DNA of 64,000 bases from Piper betle (GCA_033002965.1 JAURVB010009653.1:1-64000); one strand, 5' to 3'. Shown: positions 22,441 through 35,632, counted from the first letter of the stretch. Notes: a model not told the origin generated them from the sequence alone. Translations and numbers: made by a program.

Positions 22441-24240
22441 TGGTAAAGACAGCCTGCCTTCGTGATTCAATAGGAGCACCCTTTAGTAGTTGTTCAAGCA
22501 TGCTAATGAGGTGAAATGGATTAGAACAAGCCAGAAACTTTTGGCTGAGTCTCCAGTTTTAGCAGTGGCGTTTCTAATTTCTGGCACCATCTATGGTGCT
22601 CTGATGTGTATCTCAGTCACCGCTCTCATTGCTTCCTGTCTATAATTTAAAAGATATTGATTTTAAGTTTTTTTGGTAGCTTTTTACTGCTCAAATGATT
22701 CAATGAGTATGCAATTTCCGACTTACCCTGTATGTTTTTCTATCTACGGTATTCAGTGGCTGGGGCTGGTTTAGGCGTTGGAGAAATTTAGCATATTTTG
22801 CATTGTTTTGAATGTTACAAGGTATAAACAAAATATTAGTTGAACTGCTACTTGCTTTTCCCTCAATGGCGGCCATAGTAGCATTATTCAATCTTCATGG
22901 AAGAAGTATTCCATTGAAATGGTCGCCAAACCAACTACCAAAGCACAAACTGACTTAGTCCTTTTTTAAGTAAAAAGTCCGATGTACTGGCTGTCTACCT
23001 GCAAACTGTGAAGACTTGGTTTTTCGCATATTATTCTTGTTCTAGTTTTCTCAAACAATAACATTGCGTAGTAAATTCCTTCCTGGAATAAGAGCTACTA
23101 CTTGGCTGGTTACTACTTTCCCACACAAATCAGCAAACCCATTTATACGACAAAAAACCATATCTTTGTTAAAACCATTATAATTCTTTGCTTTTGTATT
23201 ATAATTGATTGTCTAATATAAAGATAATTAAACATAAATATATGTTCTAAAAATTAATTATGAATCAAAATTAACAGGCACAAAACCATTATTCCTCGAG
23301 TTAAATACATATTGGATATTCAACTTTCATCGAGTCCAGTAACTAGTTAGTCAAATTGAGTCGATCCTTTTATTGAATCGAGTGATTGGTCAATCTAATC
23401 AAGTTTCATTCATTTTTTAGAAAACATATTCTCGTCAAGGATGTTCGTTTACATGTACGTCCAGTGAGTCAAGTATTATTTTTTCTAAAATACCTTCAAG
23501 TTCGAGCCAAATTTACCAGTACCCAAAATAATTGAAGTGTAAGTCAAGCTCAAGCAAGATTATATTCTACTCACCCGTACTCCCGTTAATCTAATTTATC
23601 TAAAGCTTTATTTTCAACAAATAAAATATCCCAAATTATCACAACATTCATTATTATATTTGCCTCGACTATTTTCTTGTTAAATAATGTATATTATCTA
23701 TATTAATTTAGCTGAGTTTATTAAATTAAAAGGATCGTGCTTTTACAAAAAATGGAACACGATGCCAATTTAAACTTTTCAACTTTAAACTTTTATTGTG
23801 TGTGTGTATAAATATTGGATGGCGACCTTAATCATGTAGTGGAATAAAAAAAATGAAAAGGAGAATAACAACATGGTTGACAAACTAAAAAAAGAGAAGA
23901 AGCTCATCATTTTTTGAGGCATATCATCATTCCCAGTTCTTTATTTTCGTTATTATATATACATATAAGAGAAGAGTCCCACATCCCCTTTTTGAAGGAA
24001 AAATCCCTTAGAAAGAATGCCATGTAAACTTTCTTAAAGAAGAAGTTTACATTTTAAATATTAAGTAAAAATTAAAATTACATGAAAATAAAAATAAAAT
24101 ATTTTAAAAATAATTTGAAGATAAATTATATAATGAAATTTTTTTATGAAAGTCAAGGAATTAATATTATATTATTAGAATGAAATTCATGTATATATAT
24201 ATATAAAAGAGAGAGTCTCACATCCCCTTCCTCGCCTCTA
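22441..24240. other. Intergenic: PP2C 3' UTR and AT-rich DNA
   Basis: The first few hundred bases are likely PP2C 3' UTR. From about 23150 the DNA is very AT-rich, with fragments such as ATCGAGTCCAGTAACTAGTT but no gene. A segment around TCCCACATCCCC (about 23953-23993) is repeated just upstream of the EBP1 transcript (about 24190-24232). Confidence 0.45.
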
Positions 24241-24243
24241 CTG

Positions 24244-24256
24244 AACCCTAGCCCTA
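24244..24256 (+). promoter_or_regulatory. Telo-box-like motif upstream of EBP1
   Basis: AACCCTAGCCCTA lies about 150 bases before the start codon. AAACCCTA telo-boxes are typical of plant ribosomal and translation-related genes (family knowledge), which fits EBP1; this copy is one A short of the consensus. Confidence 0.4.
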
Positions 24257-24408
24257 GAGCCCCCACCTCCATCACTGGTTAGTCCTTCTCTTCTCAATTC
24301 TTCATCTTTTAGTATTTGAAGTGATTGTCTTCATCATTCGTCGTTTTTTTTCTTGGGTCTGTGTGTGTAGAGCCTAGAGGTGTTTGCCATAGTTGCCGCG
24401 CCGGCGCG

Positions 24409-27400
24409 ATGTCGGACGACGAGGCGAGGGAGGAGAAGGAGTTGGATCTCACCTCCTCCGACGTTGTCAGCAAGTACAAGAGCGCCGCCGAAATTGCCAA
24501 TAGTAAGCTCTCCTCCATCCCCATTTGATTTGTATAGCCTTCTATCGTTGTTCTGGCTGTTGCTAATTTTGGATAATGACAAGCTGCGACGCTCAGATGA
24601 GTTCACTTGGTAGAAGATTTATCTGATGATTACTTTGCATTCGAGTATGAGCTTGTTTTTTGCATTGTTGTGTCTTGATTTTGTAGTTTTGTTCATTAAG
24701 TGATTTTTAATATCACTTGCAGGGGCGTTGCAGTTAGTGCTATCAGAATGTAAGTCCAAGGCGAAAATTGTTGATTTGTGTGAGAAGGGCGATGCCTTTA
24801 TCAGAGAGTAAGATATTTTGCTAATAGAATTGTTCCGGTGTTGAGGTTGATCTATACTGAATTAGATTTTTTTAAAAATCTTTTAATTGATTAGCGTTGA
24901 TGTTTTTGACTTGTTACTGATTATGGGATTAGCCAAACTGGAAACATGTACAAGAATACCAAGAAAAAAATTGAGCGTGGGGTTGCCTTTCCTACGTGTA
25001 TCTCGGTTAACAACACGGTATGCCATTTTTCTCCACTTGCAAGCGATGAGACTGTTCTGGAGGAAAATGATGTTGTTAAGATGTGAGTGCCAAATGTCCT
25101 CGTTTATCTTTGTCTTGTTTGCTGACCTGTTAGTTGAGAAATGTATTGATTCCTTTCTGTTCTTTTTTGTATTGAATATAGCGATATGGGTTGTCATATA
25201 GATGGCTTCATTGCTGTGGTGGCTCATACTCATGTTCTCCAAGAAGGACCTGTTACTGGTAGACTTGCAGATGTCATAGCGGCTGCTAACACAGCTGCTG
25301 AGGTTGCTCTGAGGCTTGTGAGACCAGGCAGAAAGGTAATATTATTATATCAGAGTCGACTTTATTTTTCCTCTAAGCTTTGTTTTTCTTATTTCCTGCA
25401 ATTACAACTGTTGTGAAAATTTGTTTTTTTAATATTCTGTCCATCATCATCATCTGTCCCTTATCCAAACTAAGCCAGAAAAATTAACATGAATTTTTCA
25501 GTTCATATAATGTGAATGAATTCAACATCTACTTTTGGCGCTGAATGTTCGTGTTACAACACCCAAATTAGGTTAGCAGTGGTACCTTCCATTGAAATGT
25601 TGGGGGCATAATTTTTGTGTGTTGTTTTCGAAGATTTCAAATTAAAGTTGTTCACTTGTCAAAACTACCAGCATTTTGTCGATATTTTGTTTTATCATTT
25701 GTATTTTTATTCTCTTTCACGGTTGGTCTCTAAATGAAGAAAACTTATTTTAAGCTATGGACTGTAGTCCACATGAAGCTTGTGTCATAGTTACTCTGAT
25801 GGAGGTTGTTCTATATTGACTTGCTTTTAAAGATTTCCTCCCCCCCTCCGCCCACTGTTTTTTAATGTTCATATTTTTTTTAATGTTGAATATTTTTGTT
25901 GCTCCCAAATGAGGATAACTTGTCTTATAAGCTATGGATTGTTGTCCACATGAACCTTGTGTCATAGTTACTCTGATGGAGATTATCTTGTGTCAACTTG
26001 ACGAGAAAATGTTTTTGCTATTTTTCTGTTCACATTCTCTTTCATTTTGATAATTGCTGATGTTCGTAATGAGGAAAATTTTGAAGGTTGCAGCTGATGT
26101 CTGTATGAAGCTTTTGTCATAGTTACTCTGATGGACATTCTGTCATGGCAAACGAATTTAACTTTCTTGTTTTGTGTTTTGAAGTGCCATCTTTGTTTTA
26201 TGTTTTCTCCTGTGATACCTTCTCCTTCTTAATGGTCTTATGTAGTGTCAGCTTTTTGTAAATAATGTCATTGATGATCATGTTTTCAAATTTCGTGAGG
26301 GCTTTTTCCATATTTAGACACTTAAAAATTAGAGTTATTAATGGCAATTTGAAATGGGTTATCAGTGAAATCTGACAAAAAATTTTTGGGGATGATCAAA
26401 TGAATTTGATGAAATAGTAGATTGGAATACTGGATGGTAATGTTTTCTCTTGGATATAATCCAGTGACATCTGCAATTTTTTTTTGTTGTTCAGCTCTAA
26501 ATGGTAAGTGTCTGTTAGCAAAGTATGCAACTTGTTGTCTTTGTGTTCAACTAGAGTTATGATCGTCATTGTATTATTTTCAACCATAGTATGTGGTGGT
26601 TCTATATAATATAGTTTTTATAAATCTATTTTTAACAATCAATTTGAAGCTTCTTCAATTTTGTGATATAGAACCCCTTTTGCACTTAAAATATTAGTTA
26701 AAATGATCTCGAGGATGTGTATTAGATGTTATGTATATGAAATTTTGGGCGCGGAGAGCTGAAAGGGATTGTGAATAATTTATACTTATGGAAATGTTAA
26801 TGTTTTATAGGTATATATGGGATAAAGAACTTAAAACAGATGCAGGCCTTGTACGATGATCACTAGTTGTTGTGAATGCTTCTATTGCTCCTATTTTGCT
26901 AGATTGATCACTTCCAATCCGTTTGCAGTGAATTTCTCATATCAACTTGGCTATAAACTCAATCTTCTTCCATAGATATCGTCATGTAGTGACTGCAAGT
27001 TTTTGTCTAACTTGAGTTCTTTATTTTCTTGTTATTGTAATGTTAGGAATCTCTATAGTCTTTCTTTATGAAGTAATTTTATGTTTTAAGTGACAACTGA
27101 CTTTTCTAGTTGACTTGTCTTATTGTTTGCAGAACACAGAAGTCACAGAGGCCATTCAAAAAGTTGCTGCTGCATATGACTGCAAAATTGTTGAAGGAGT
27201 CCTTAGTCATCAGCTTAAGCAGTTTGTAATTGATGGAAATAAGGTTGTACTCAGTGTAGGAGGTCCAGACACGAGAGTTGATGATGCTGAATTTGAAGAG
27301 AATGAGGTCTACTCGGTCGACATTGTCACTAGCACTGGAGATGGAAAAGTGAGCATTTAACTTATTTTCTACAATATTGATCATTTAAATATTTCTTGTA

Positions 27401-28698
27401 GATTTCATTAAATAGCTCCTCGCTCCTGATTTGGATTATATTATAATCTCACTATAAGTTGGCTCCTTTTATTTTGGTTTTAAAATGCAGCCTAAGATGC
27501 TTGATGAGCGTCAAACAACTATCTACAAAAGAGCTGTTGACAAGAATTATCACTTAAAAATGAAGGCATCAAGGTTCATCTATAGTGAAATCAGTCAAAA
27601 GTTTCCAATTATGCCTTTTACTGCGAGGTATGAGATATATTGTTCCTCTTTTATATATATCTGTGTGTGTGTGTGTGTGTATAAGTTTATGTTTCTACTT
27701 TCTAGCTTGTAATGTTCTTCATGAAAATTGTTGGTTTGAACTTATATCTCTAATTATAGGGCACTAGAAGAGAAGCGTGCTCGTTTTGGACTGGTTGAAT
27801 GCGTGAATCATGAACTCTTGCAGCCATATCCTGTTTTACTTGAAAAGCCTGGTGAGAAGTCAGTTTTAGCAGCTGAACAATAAACTTTTCAGTTTTAGTT
27901 TTTAAACTTCCTTAATATGAAGTTTATTATTTGGCATACAAGATTTCCATGTTTATAGGAGGGGAGGTCAGCGTCGATGCATCTATTCTTATGACTTTCA
28001 GATGTGTCTAGCTGTCTTTTCTCCTATACAGATGCTTGCAGAAGTTTAATGCTTGCAGTCGTCATTTCTGTGGTCTGTGGGTTTGGCATTTCTGCAACAA
28101 TTTGTTATTATAACTTGGCTATAGAAAGCAGAATATTTATCATGGAATGATGTTGCTTTGCTTCTAAAACTTATCTGGATTTCTCCAGAGATTGTGTTTG
28201 GATCCTAAGGATGATCACGGGTTTTTTAAATATATATGCTTATGTGGGTTATGTTTCTTGATCGAATTTGCAGGGGACCTTGTAGCCCACATCAAATTCA
28301 CCGTTCTACTAATGCCAAACGGATCAGATAGGATCACATCACATCTTTTGCAGGAATTGCAACCAAACAAATATGCTATAGATGACCCAGAAATTAAGGC
28401 TTGGCTTTCGTTGGGAACAAAGACGAAGAAGAAAGGTGGAGGAAAGAAAAAGAAAGGTACGATTTGAAGCCATTGTCTTGGAGGCCGGATATTTTGTTGT
28501 TTGGAATTCTACAATATTAGAATCAAGGGTTCTGATTTTGTATGCCTTTGTGAGTGGAAAATTCTTTCGCTGTGTGCTTTGCCATTTTTCCAATGTCGAA
28601 TTATATTTTCTTCAACTACTGCAGGTAAAAAGGGTGATATTGCTGAGTCGGAACCTATGGATATTGCTGGTGCGGCCAATGGCATCGCTCAAGACTAA
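24409..28698 (+). CDS. EBP1: EBP1 / PA2G4 (ERBB3-binding protein 1 homologue)
   Basis: Nine exons join in frame: 24409-24502, 24723-24807, 24933-25082, 25182-25335, 27133-27348, 27491-27627, 27760-27851, 28274-28456 and 28625-28698, giving 394 aa, the usual length. The fold is the methionine-aminopeptidase-like M24 domain without peptidase activity; EBP1 binds RNA and ribosomes and promotes growth and cell-size control in plants. Landmarks: [20 protein letters not shown] start, [89 protein letters not shown] and the Lys-rich nucleic-acid-binding tail [15 protein letters not shown] near the C-terminus. Intron 4 is by far the largest (25336-27132) and contains repeats. At the exon 2-3 junction the model gives Asp where Glu is usual; this is minor. 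Nucleolar/cytoplasmic. Confidence 0.95.
25690..26150. repeat. Threefold degenerate repeat in EBP1 intron 4
   Basis: The phrase GTCATAGTTACTCTGATGGA recurs at about 25783, 25961 and 26118, each time preceded by a version of AAGCTATGGACTGTAGTCC and ATGAAGCTTGTGTC, and by a shared TTCTCTTTCA / AATGAGGAAAA segment. Unit length is about 160-180 bp. Copies 1 and 2 are closer to each other than to copy 3. Confidence 0.75.
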
Positions 28699-29423
28699 AA
28701 TATACCAATTTTGTGATTTTTTATTGGCTGTGTATTTGCTTGTTACCCTTGACAAATAGCACGTAAGCAAAAATGTTCCACTGCAAGAAGAGTCCGTGCA
28801 TATCAATCTTTTTTTATACTGTGCATGCGCTCGCAAATTTGAATCATTGTGGTAAAATTTTGGCCAAAAGTGATTTCTTTTATAACTTTGGCCGATATCT
28901 TGTATACCATTGGTCAAACGTTTTTTGTAAGATAACCTTTCATAATTTTCTTCGCACGAGAGACTTGTAAATGTTATAAAAATTTTAAAATGATCAATCT
29001 TTATAAGTTAACATTTAAAATTTTAATGTTATTTAAATCTATTTCATGTGGAGTAAACAAAGCCCAATAGTAAAAGGAGGCATGGAAGAAACAGTGTATA
29101 GAAGAATGTTAGCTTGGGCAGTTATATTGGCTAAAAGCCTAAATGCACTCCTAAATCTTATTACTTTTCAACAACTTTTAGTCATGTTCTTTGTGCCCTA
29201 ATCATGTTTACTCCCCTAATTGTTAATCACATCACTTAATCACTCGTTCCCCTAATTATGCTAGGAGAACTTAAGAGTATGACTTACTTCATTGTAAGTG
29301 GATGATCTTATGCTCTTAAATGGACAAACTTTAAGGCAAATCATCCATTTATAACAAAGTCAATTGTATATTTAAGTAATAACAAAGAGGCTTCTTATGT
29401 TTTTAAGATTATTGTACCAAAGG
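28699..29423. other. EBP1 3' UTR and intergenic DNA
   Basis: No coding signal. The first 200-300 bases are likely 3' UTR; the remainder is AT-rich up to the target site of solo LTR copy 3. Confidence 0.45.
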
Positions 29424-29428
29424 GAAAT

Positions 29429-32400
29429 TGTAACACCTCAAATCTAGTTCACGCTCACGAACTAAATCGGAATATCACTTATCCTAATATGGTCGATTAA
29501 CCTGAACCCAATTTGTACAAATCTACCTTCTACATATTAAGATAAAGATACTAATCGTTATACATAAATGAATGCACATAATCCTAACATGCTACTATAT
29601 GAATGACATGTTAAGCAATTCACATACAAAAAGAATTTTGATAAAATCAATAAAAATTTCTAAATTAAAACAAACGGTCTCTCCTAAAAGTGCAATTAGG
29701 GGTCACCTTATCAAATCAACATGTACAAATATATATATATAAACATGAAATCATTAAAAAATTTTCTACCAAAATAGATATTATATCACATCATTATATA
29801 TTGTATTACATTTATTTACATCATTCTCAATATAATGAAATCATAAACAAAATATTAAACATTCTATCGCGTGACATGTGCGTGTGAGAGATATCATTGT
29901 TCCTTCATCCATGATGTCACATCCAACTTATGATTATCACCTACATAATATTATAAAAATAGGTCAGTAACATGTGTTACTAGTCCAAAATATAACTATA
30001 TTAAACAGGCTATGAGAGCTAACTCTCATATAAAAAAAATATTTGTATATTTCACCAAAACTCTCTAAAGGGCACCTACTGAGGAGCCACCAGGCTGCAG
30101 ACCCAGTAGCATCCCGAACTGCTATGCTGATGTCTCTCTCGACATTTTTTCATTTCTTATGTTTTAGTCACTCAAGACTACTAGTATATCCTAAGCTCTT
30201 TCCTTTCCTTCATAATTCTCCTAGCTTTGAGCACTAAGGCCGAGTGCTCTCAGGCAGTTGTATCCTTTTGAACCATAAGTCTAAATGTGTGGTTTACTTA
30301 ACGGTACATGTAAACCTCCACGTCATCCAGGTGTGAGAAACTCAAATGTAGAGTTGTCAGGATCCCTCAAAAATAGAACAACCCTCCTACTAATCCAAAG
30401 CCCGCTTTGACTGGTACATGCGATTCAATTTTCCCTTCTCTCGTCTCATTAAAAACTTGATAAAATTATATATATAAGCCTGAGAAAGGATTTATATAAT
30501 AGGCCAAAGGCAGCTTGTGGCAGATCTTGTTTTCGAAATTATACTCGAGAGATCTTATTTTTTAGAGTTATTAATCCGGAAAACTATTTGACCAAACAAC
30601 CCAAGTTAAGTGTGATTTGATAAAACACCACTTAACCCATCCTACAATTAATAAAAATAAATCATGATAGAATAGAATAATAAATTAGGAACAAGTCTTA
30701 AACAAACCTGATAGAAACTTTGCTAGGCGGCAAACTCCTACTTCGTACTTAAGCATTAAAACTAAATACTAATGCTCATTTTAATCATATGATGCATGAA
30801 TGCGATAAAAAACTATATAAAATCACAGCCAATCAAATAAGGAACACAACAGAACATATGTAATCAGATAATACACGTGTTTACTAATATAATTTGAGTA
30901 CCCATAGTAAATTAACCCTAACCATTAAAACATAAGCCTTTATCACCTCTTTCTCACACAACAACTCGGTAATTGATGCATAATCACTAGTTGAGACATA
31001 AGGGCAATCCTATTCACACAATTACAAACAACTAAAAATTCTATAATAAATAACTCGCGTATCCACCCTGATTATAATTTAGCTGTTACTACCATTCTAC
31101 GACTATCTTCAATACTTATCAATATGACTCCATTAACATTTAATTTCAAATCTAATATTTCTAGTTACACCTCGATCATTGCATTCTTAGTCAACTATAG
31201 CATTAATATAATCCACTTTCAAATTGCATGTATAGTTTTATTGATGTTATTCACAAAAACATTCTTATTCAAAATAACTCACATCAAATCACAATATTCA
31301 ATTATTAATCAAATTACATAGTTTATAAAATTAATACATACTTTTACATTTCTCCCTAATTCTCTCTAACACAAAATTTTTATCAATCAATTATCATAAT
31401 TTAATTATATTATGCTATCCATAATCATGAATTAAAATCAAATCAACGAGTAGGAACATGTACCTAATATTGGTGCCGGTCCAGAGAGCAATGGTCTTGA
31501 TGGGCATGGCTACAGTTCGAGCTGAGGAAAGACTCGACTGGGCTAGGACTGGAGCATGTGGCTAGGATGTGACGAGGCCTAACAGGGGTTGCTCTGGCCG
31601 GCCTACAACTGGCTGGCGGCGACTATGGCCGAGCGCCAGCGGAAACACCGCAAATCGACGACTATGGACATGGTGCTGTTGTGAGGGATGAAGGACGAGG
31701 AAGAGGCTAGCTTGGTGGGAAGGAGACGGACGGAGACCCCATTGGAGGGAGCGGCCGACGGCGCAGCTAGCGGCGGCGATGGTTGTGGCTCACAAGAGCC
31801 TCGGCTAGGGCAGGGTAGGGCTGTGTGAGGGAAGTGGAGGGGTCTGATCGGTAAGGGGGTTAGGGGGCAGTGGCGGCGTTAAAGGCTGGCGACAACACAT
31901 GCAAAGTGGCAGCCTTGGATCATTGTGCATGTGGTTGTCTAGGCCGGGGAGGGTCAGGAAGGAGGGGGAAGAGGCTAGGGATAGTCGCCTGAGGTTGTCG
32001 TTGAAGTTGGTGGCTGGTGGCAACACATGCAAGGTGGGTGGCAATGGGTGGCCGAGAAGGAAAACGGGTAGAAAAGGGTAGGTAGAGGGGCGAAGGAATG
32101 GAAGTGGTGGCAAGGCGGTGACGGTACTGGCTGGGTGCGGCTCTGGCCGGCAGTGCAGCTGAACATAGAGAAGAATGGGAAAGAAAAATAGAGTCGGGGT
32201 GGAGAAGAAGAATGGCAACGACAATTTTATAATAAAAACTTGACTCGCTTCTAACTCATGTCAATATTACGAAATAAATCAAAAAAATTAAAATAAAATA
32301 CAAAAAATACCATAAAATAAAATAATCGAGTTTTAACTCGAATAACATACTCTAAACTTATTAACCCACCCAAAACTAATTACGACCTAAAACTAATTTT

Positions 32401-32660
32401 ACTGTCTAATACTGAAATAAATAAATAAAATATGGGTGTACTCTTATATATTCTGATAATTCATCATATTGTTATCTTATTAACGTTATCATCATATTTT
32501 TAAGTTATCATCATATTCTTGGGTGCACATCACCATCGTGGTTCATAACACACGACTAGTGTCGGCTTAGTAAGCATTGTAAAACTAATTCGACTCAAAT
32601 CGACAGCTGAACCGATCGGTCCATGAATATAAAACCCTCACTCAGATTACGGGTTTTACA
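29429..32660 (+). mobile_element. Solo LTR, family 1, copy 3 (AT-decayed)
   Basis: It begins TGTAACACCTC and ends GGGTTTTACA, flanked by a perfect 5-bp duplication GAAAT (29424-29428 and 32661-32665). It is 3,232 bp and colinear with copy 2: the GAGCCACCAGGCTGCAGACC block at about 30080, CTCTCAGGCAG near 30250, and the GACTCG module near 32236. Relative to copy 2 it has many C-to-T and G-to-A changes, so it is older or was more heavily methylated. Its GC-rich core (about 31450-32200) differs in sequence from those of copies 1 and 2. No coding domains; the 139-aa minus-strand frame over the core is low complexity. Confidence 0.9.
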
Positions 32661-32665
32661 GAAAT

Positions 32666-33240
32666 ACTTGATTTTTTTTAGAATAATTATTTATCTGTAT
32701 AATTCTAGTGCACTTTTAAAATTCCAGTTCTACACACTTTATTTTATAAATGAACTTTATAGGTACCTCAACTTATATAAAAATGTTAATTTGTTTATGA
32801 GCATTTACAAATTAAATGAATTTAGCTTTATTTTCGAACCATTTGTATACTTAAAAAAGGCTCTTTTATAAATACTTTTACATAAATATACAAGAGAAAT
32901 TACGACAAAATGGTGATGCAATGTTTTATTTATAAAAAATACTTACAAAAGATAGTTTATAAGTATACCTCCAAAGTAGTGCATGAGAAAAAACTAAAAT
33001 CAAATATTTGAGAAAAAGAAATAAATAATAATAATAATAAAAACAGAGCAGATAATATCCCCTATATTTTCGGCAATGATGTGCATCTCTAAAACCGGAA
33101 GTCCTAACTGCGTATCTTTTTAAGTCCGCCGAGTCCGCCGGCGTATCTTTTTATTCTCTTTTCTTCTTCCCAAAACCCCCTACCTGCGTATCAGATAAAC
33201 ACGGCCTTTCTGTGCATTCTCGTCTCTTTATCTCCCCCAA
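32666..33240. other. Intergenic DNA before the RanBP1 exon
   Basis: AT-rich to 33060, then a GC-richer 5'-UTR-like stretch with a repeated CCAAAACCC...TACCTGCGT phrase (about 33170-33190 and 33236-33256). Confidence 0.45.
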
Positions 33241-33278
33241 AACCCTACCTGCGTTTCTGATCCCGTCGTTTTCCGGCC

Positions 33279-33448
33279 ATGGCCAGCAACGATCCTCTTC
33301 CCCGCAACGGAGAGGGCGCCACCGATGCCGCCGCCGCCGCCGCCGCCGCTGAGGACGATGACGCCGGTGCCCATGTCGCCCCCATCTTTTGTCTCAAGAA
33401 GGTCGCCGTCACCACCGGCGAGGAACACGAGGATGCTCTTCTTGATCT
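33279..33448 (+). pseudogene. RanBP1-like gene, first exon only
   Basis: The exon starts ATG (33279), reads MASNDPLPRNGEG, an Ala run, EDDDAGAHVAPIFCLKKVAV and TTGEEHEDALLDL, and ends at donor CT|GTAAG. This is the N-terminal acidic region of plant RanBP1, the cytosolic Ran-GTP-binding partner of RanGAP in nuclear transport. The Ran-binding domain normally encoded by the following exons is missing: just past the donor the sequence becomes an inverted copy of the 5' region of the neighbouring 1,125-aa gene. The expected VKLEEVAV is IFCLKKVAV here, and the poly-Ala tract is expanded by a GCC repeat. A promoter and UTR may still be present, so a short transcript is possible, but no functional RanBP1 can result. 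Confidence 0.75.
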
Positions 33449-33454
33449 GTAAGT

Positions 33455-33662
33455 TTTTTTTCCCCCGAATTCCAAACTTACAATTTTCAATCAGTACGCA
33501 GCCAAAGAACTCTTCCAAATTGTGATCATAAGTGCCTACTTCAATCTTTAGTTCCTATTGCTTTTATCTAATCCAGTTAACTGCAAACCCAAAATTTATT
33601 TATTTATTTATTTTAACAAAAAAGGTCAAATTGCGAAAGGAAGTGCCGAAATTTGGTAGTAA

Positions 33663-33728
<66 letters not shown>

Positions 33729-33905
33729 CGAAGAACTACGGATAAAAAATAAAAGAGAGAACTTTGCAAATTTTAGACAACCAGTGGTGGTACAACAAAG
33801 TGAAAGAAGAAAATAAGTGGCATAACACCATTCATTTGGAACTTTAGATGAAAGTCTACTTCACACCCAAAAAGGAAGTCTAATAAACATGAAACACTTT
33901 CAAAG
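33455..33905 (-). repeat. Left arm of an inverted partial gene duplication
   Basis: Read on the minus strand, this matches the + strand of 35105-36195 in order: promoter and UTR-intron sequence (TTAGACTTCCTTTTTGG, AGTTCCAAATGA, TTTGCAAAGTTCTCTC), the acceptor region before the coding exon (TTTGCAGTTAACTG), then, after a gap removing the first coding exon, intron-1 sequence (TAGGAACTAAAGATTGA, TTTGGAAGAGTTCTTTG, GGCTGCGTACTGATTGAAAA). A second gap removes part of intron 1. The arms are separated by about 1.2 kb. Confidence 0.85.
33668..33724. repeat. (TA)n microsatellite in the inverted arm
   Basis: Long pure TA run. The matching place in the right arm (about 35479-35494) has a much shorter TA run, so the array expanded in the duplicate. 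Confidence 0.85.
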
Positions 33906-35104
33906 TTGCATGGAAGCCATCCAAACACCCAAAAATGAATGATGAATTATGCCAACAAACCTATCCAAAAATAAAATATAATGAAATAAAAACGACTCAA
34001 GAAGCATATTTCCGAATCAAAAGCACGGCCACAACAACATATAAACACAATTAAAAAAAGTTTTTAAAAAATTAATAAATTTTTTAAATAAAAATTAAAA
34101 ATTAAAAAAAGGGAAATTATTCGTGCCGTGCGGGGAGAGTAGAATCGGGTGCATGAACTCCTCCGTTATTGGGTGCAGTGGAGCTCCATGGCATCGATTT
34201 TGATGGATTATCTGACCGAAACAATCGAAGCGAATGGTTTATATATAAAAGTAATAATATGAAACCCCTCTTTTAATGAATTATATATATAAAAAATTAT
34301 ATGAGTTTATTTCTTTTATAATAATTAATAATAATAATAATCTATCTATCTATCTGTTAATAATATAATATAAAAGAAGTGGTTTTCTTCCACATGAGGA
34401 GCCTAAAATTTTTAGAGATTTTTTCTAGAATTTGGAGAGTTTTAGAGAGAATGTAATTTCAATCGTTAGATTATTATAATGGCTAAGATTAAATCTATAA
34501 GATTTCTAATCTAACTCTAATTATGAATTACGTTTATTATATGAGATTAGATTTATTAGATTTCGAATTTAATCAAAATTATAAATTACTTCTCTTTAAA
34601 AAAAACAACAACCTCAGATCTCCAATACCTGTTAGTAAAGAAAAGGCCACTTTTACAATGAAACAGGTCCCATTAATTCTATTTTGACAAATTTATATAT
34701 ATTTTTTCATTTTTCAATTCCTCAATTAAATTGATTTTCTTCATTTTCTCACACTTTTTTATATCTAATAAAATATTCTATTCATAATTTGAAAATGCGA
34801 TTGAATCTAATTCTATTAAAATAAATATACCAGATTATAAATTTCATGCAATAAGAGGTACACTATTTAAAAACATGTCACTGATAAATATTAATAAAAG
34901 ACATTTTTTTCTCTCGTAGGAAGCTCTGAAAAATTGAATCCTTAAAATATTCGCTTTTTGAGAGAAAAAAAATTGAACCTTAATAAAATGTTTCAATCAA
35001 GTGGGCCCATGTTGGCTCCATAACTGGCCCCGCCATCTTTCAGCCCTCGCCTCAAAACCAAGCGTTTCCCTCAGCATAAACAAAAAAGTGGTGATTGAGC
35101 AAAG
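33906..35104. other. Spacer between the inverted arms
   Basis: AT-rich DNA with ATAATAATAATAATCTATCT-type simple repeats near 34330. No RanBP1 exons, no other coding signal and no terminal repeats recognised. The last part presumably contains the promoter of the gene starting at 35633. Confidence 0.5.
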
Positions 35105-35632
35105 TGGCTGGAACATGTCACTGTTTCATGTTTATTAGACTTCCTTTTTTGGGCTGTGAAGTAGAAATGGATTTGATGGGCTGATAGGTCGAACAGAGTT
35201 GTGTGCATTTCAATTTTTGGCTGCTGCAAGTGCATAAACTTTCATCTAAAGTTCCAAATGAGTAGGGAAGAGAATTGTTATTTCTCTAATGGATGCCACT
35301 TGTATGTTTCTTCTTTCACTTTGTTGTACCACTTAACCTTTATTTTGTTGTCTAAAATTTGCAAAGTTCTCTCTTTATTTTTTATCAGTAGTTCTTCACT
35401 TATTATTTGATCTTCTTATTCCTAGATTAATGATTTTAGAAAATGTACAGAATTTTAATGAGCTTCTGTCGTCCTTTATATATATATATATATATTTTAC
35501 TACAGAGGGTAACAACTGATGTTTGGATTTACTGTAAATTTCCGCATTTCCTCTGGCGAATTGACCTTTTTGTTAAAAAAATAAAAAAATAAATTTTGGT
35601 TTGCAGTTAACTGAATTTGATAAAAGAATAGA

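Noticed and set aside
31805..32224. 139-aa minus-strand open frame
   Set aside because: Pro/Leu-rich frame over the GC-rich core of solo LTR copy 3; no recognisable domain and not conserved in copies 1 and 2.
33722..35402. Inverted arms as a foldback transposon
   Set aside because: The right arm is the genuine 5' region of an intact gene and the left arm lacks an exon; no element ends or target duplication were found, so a rearrangement is the simpler reading.
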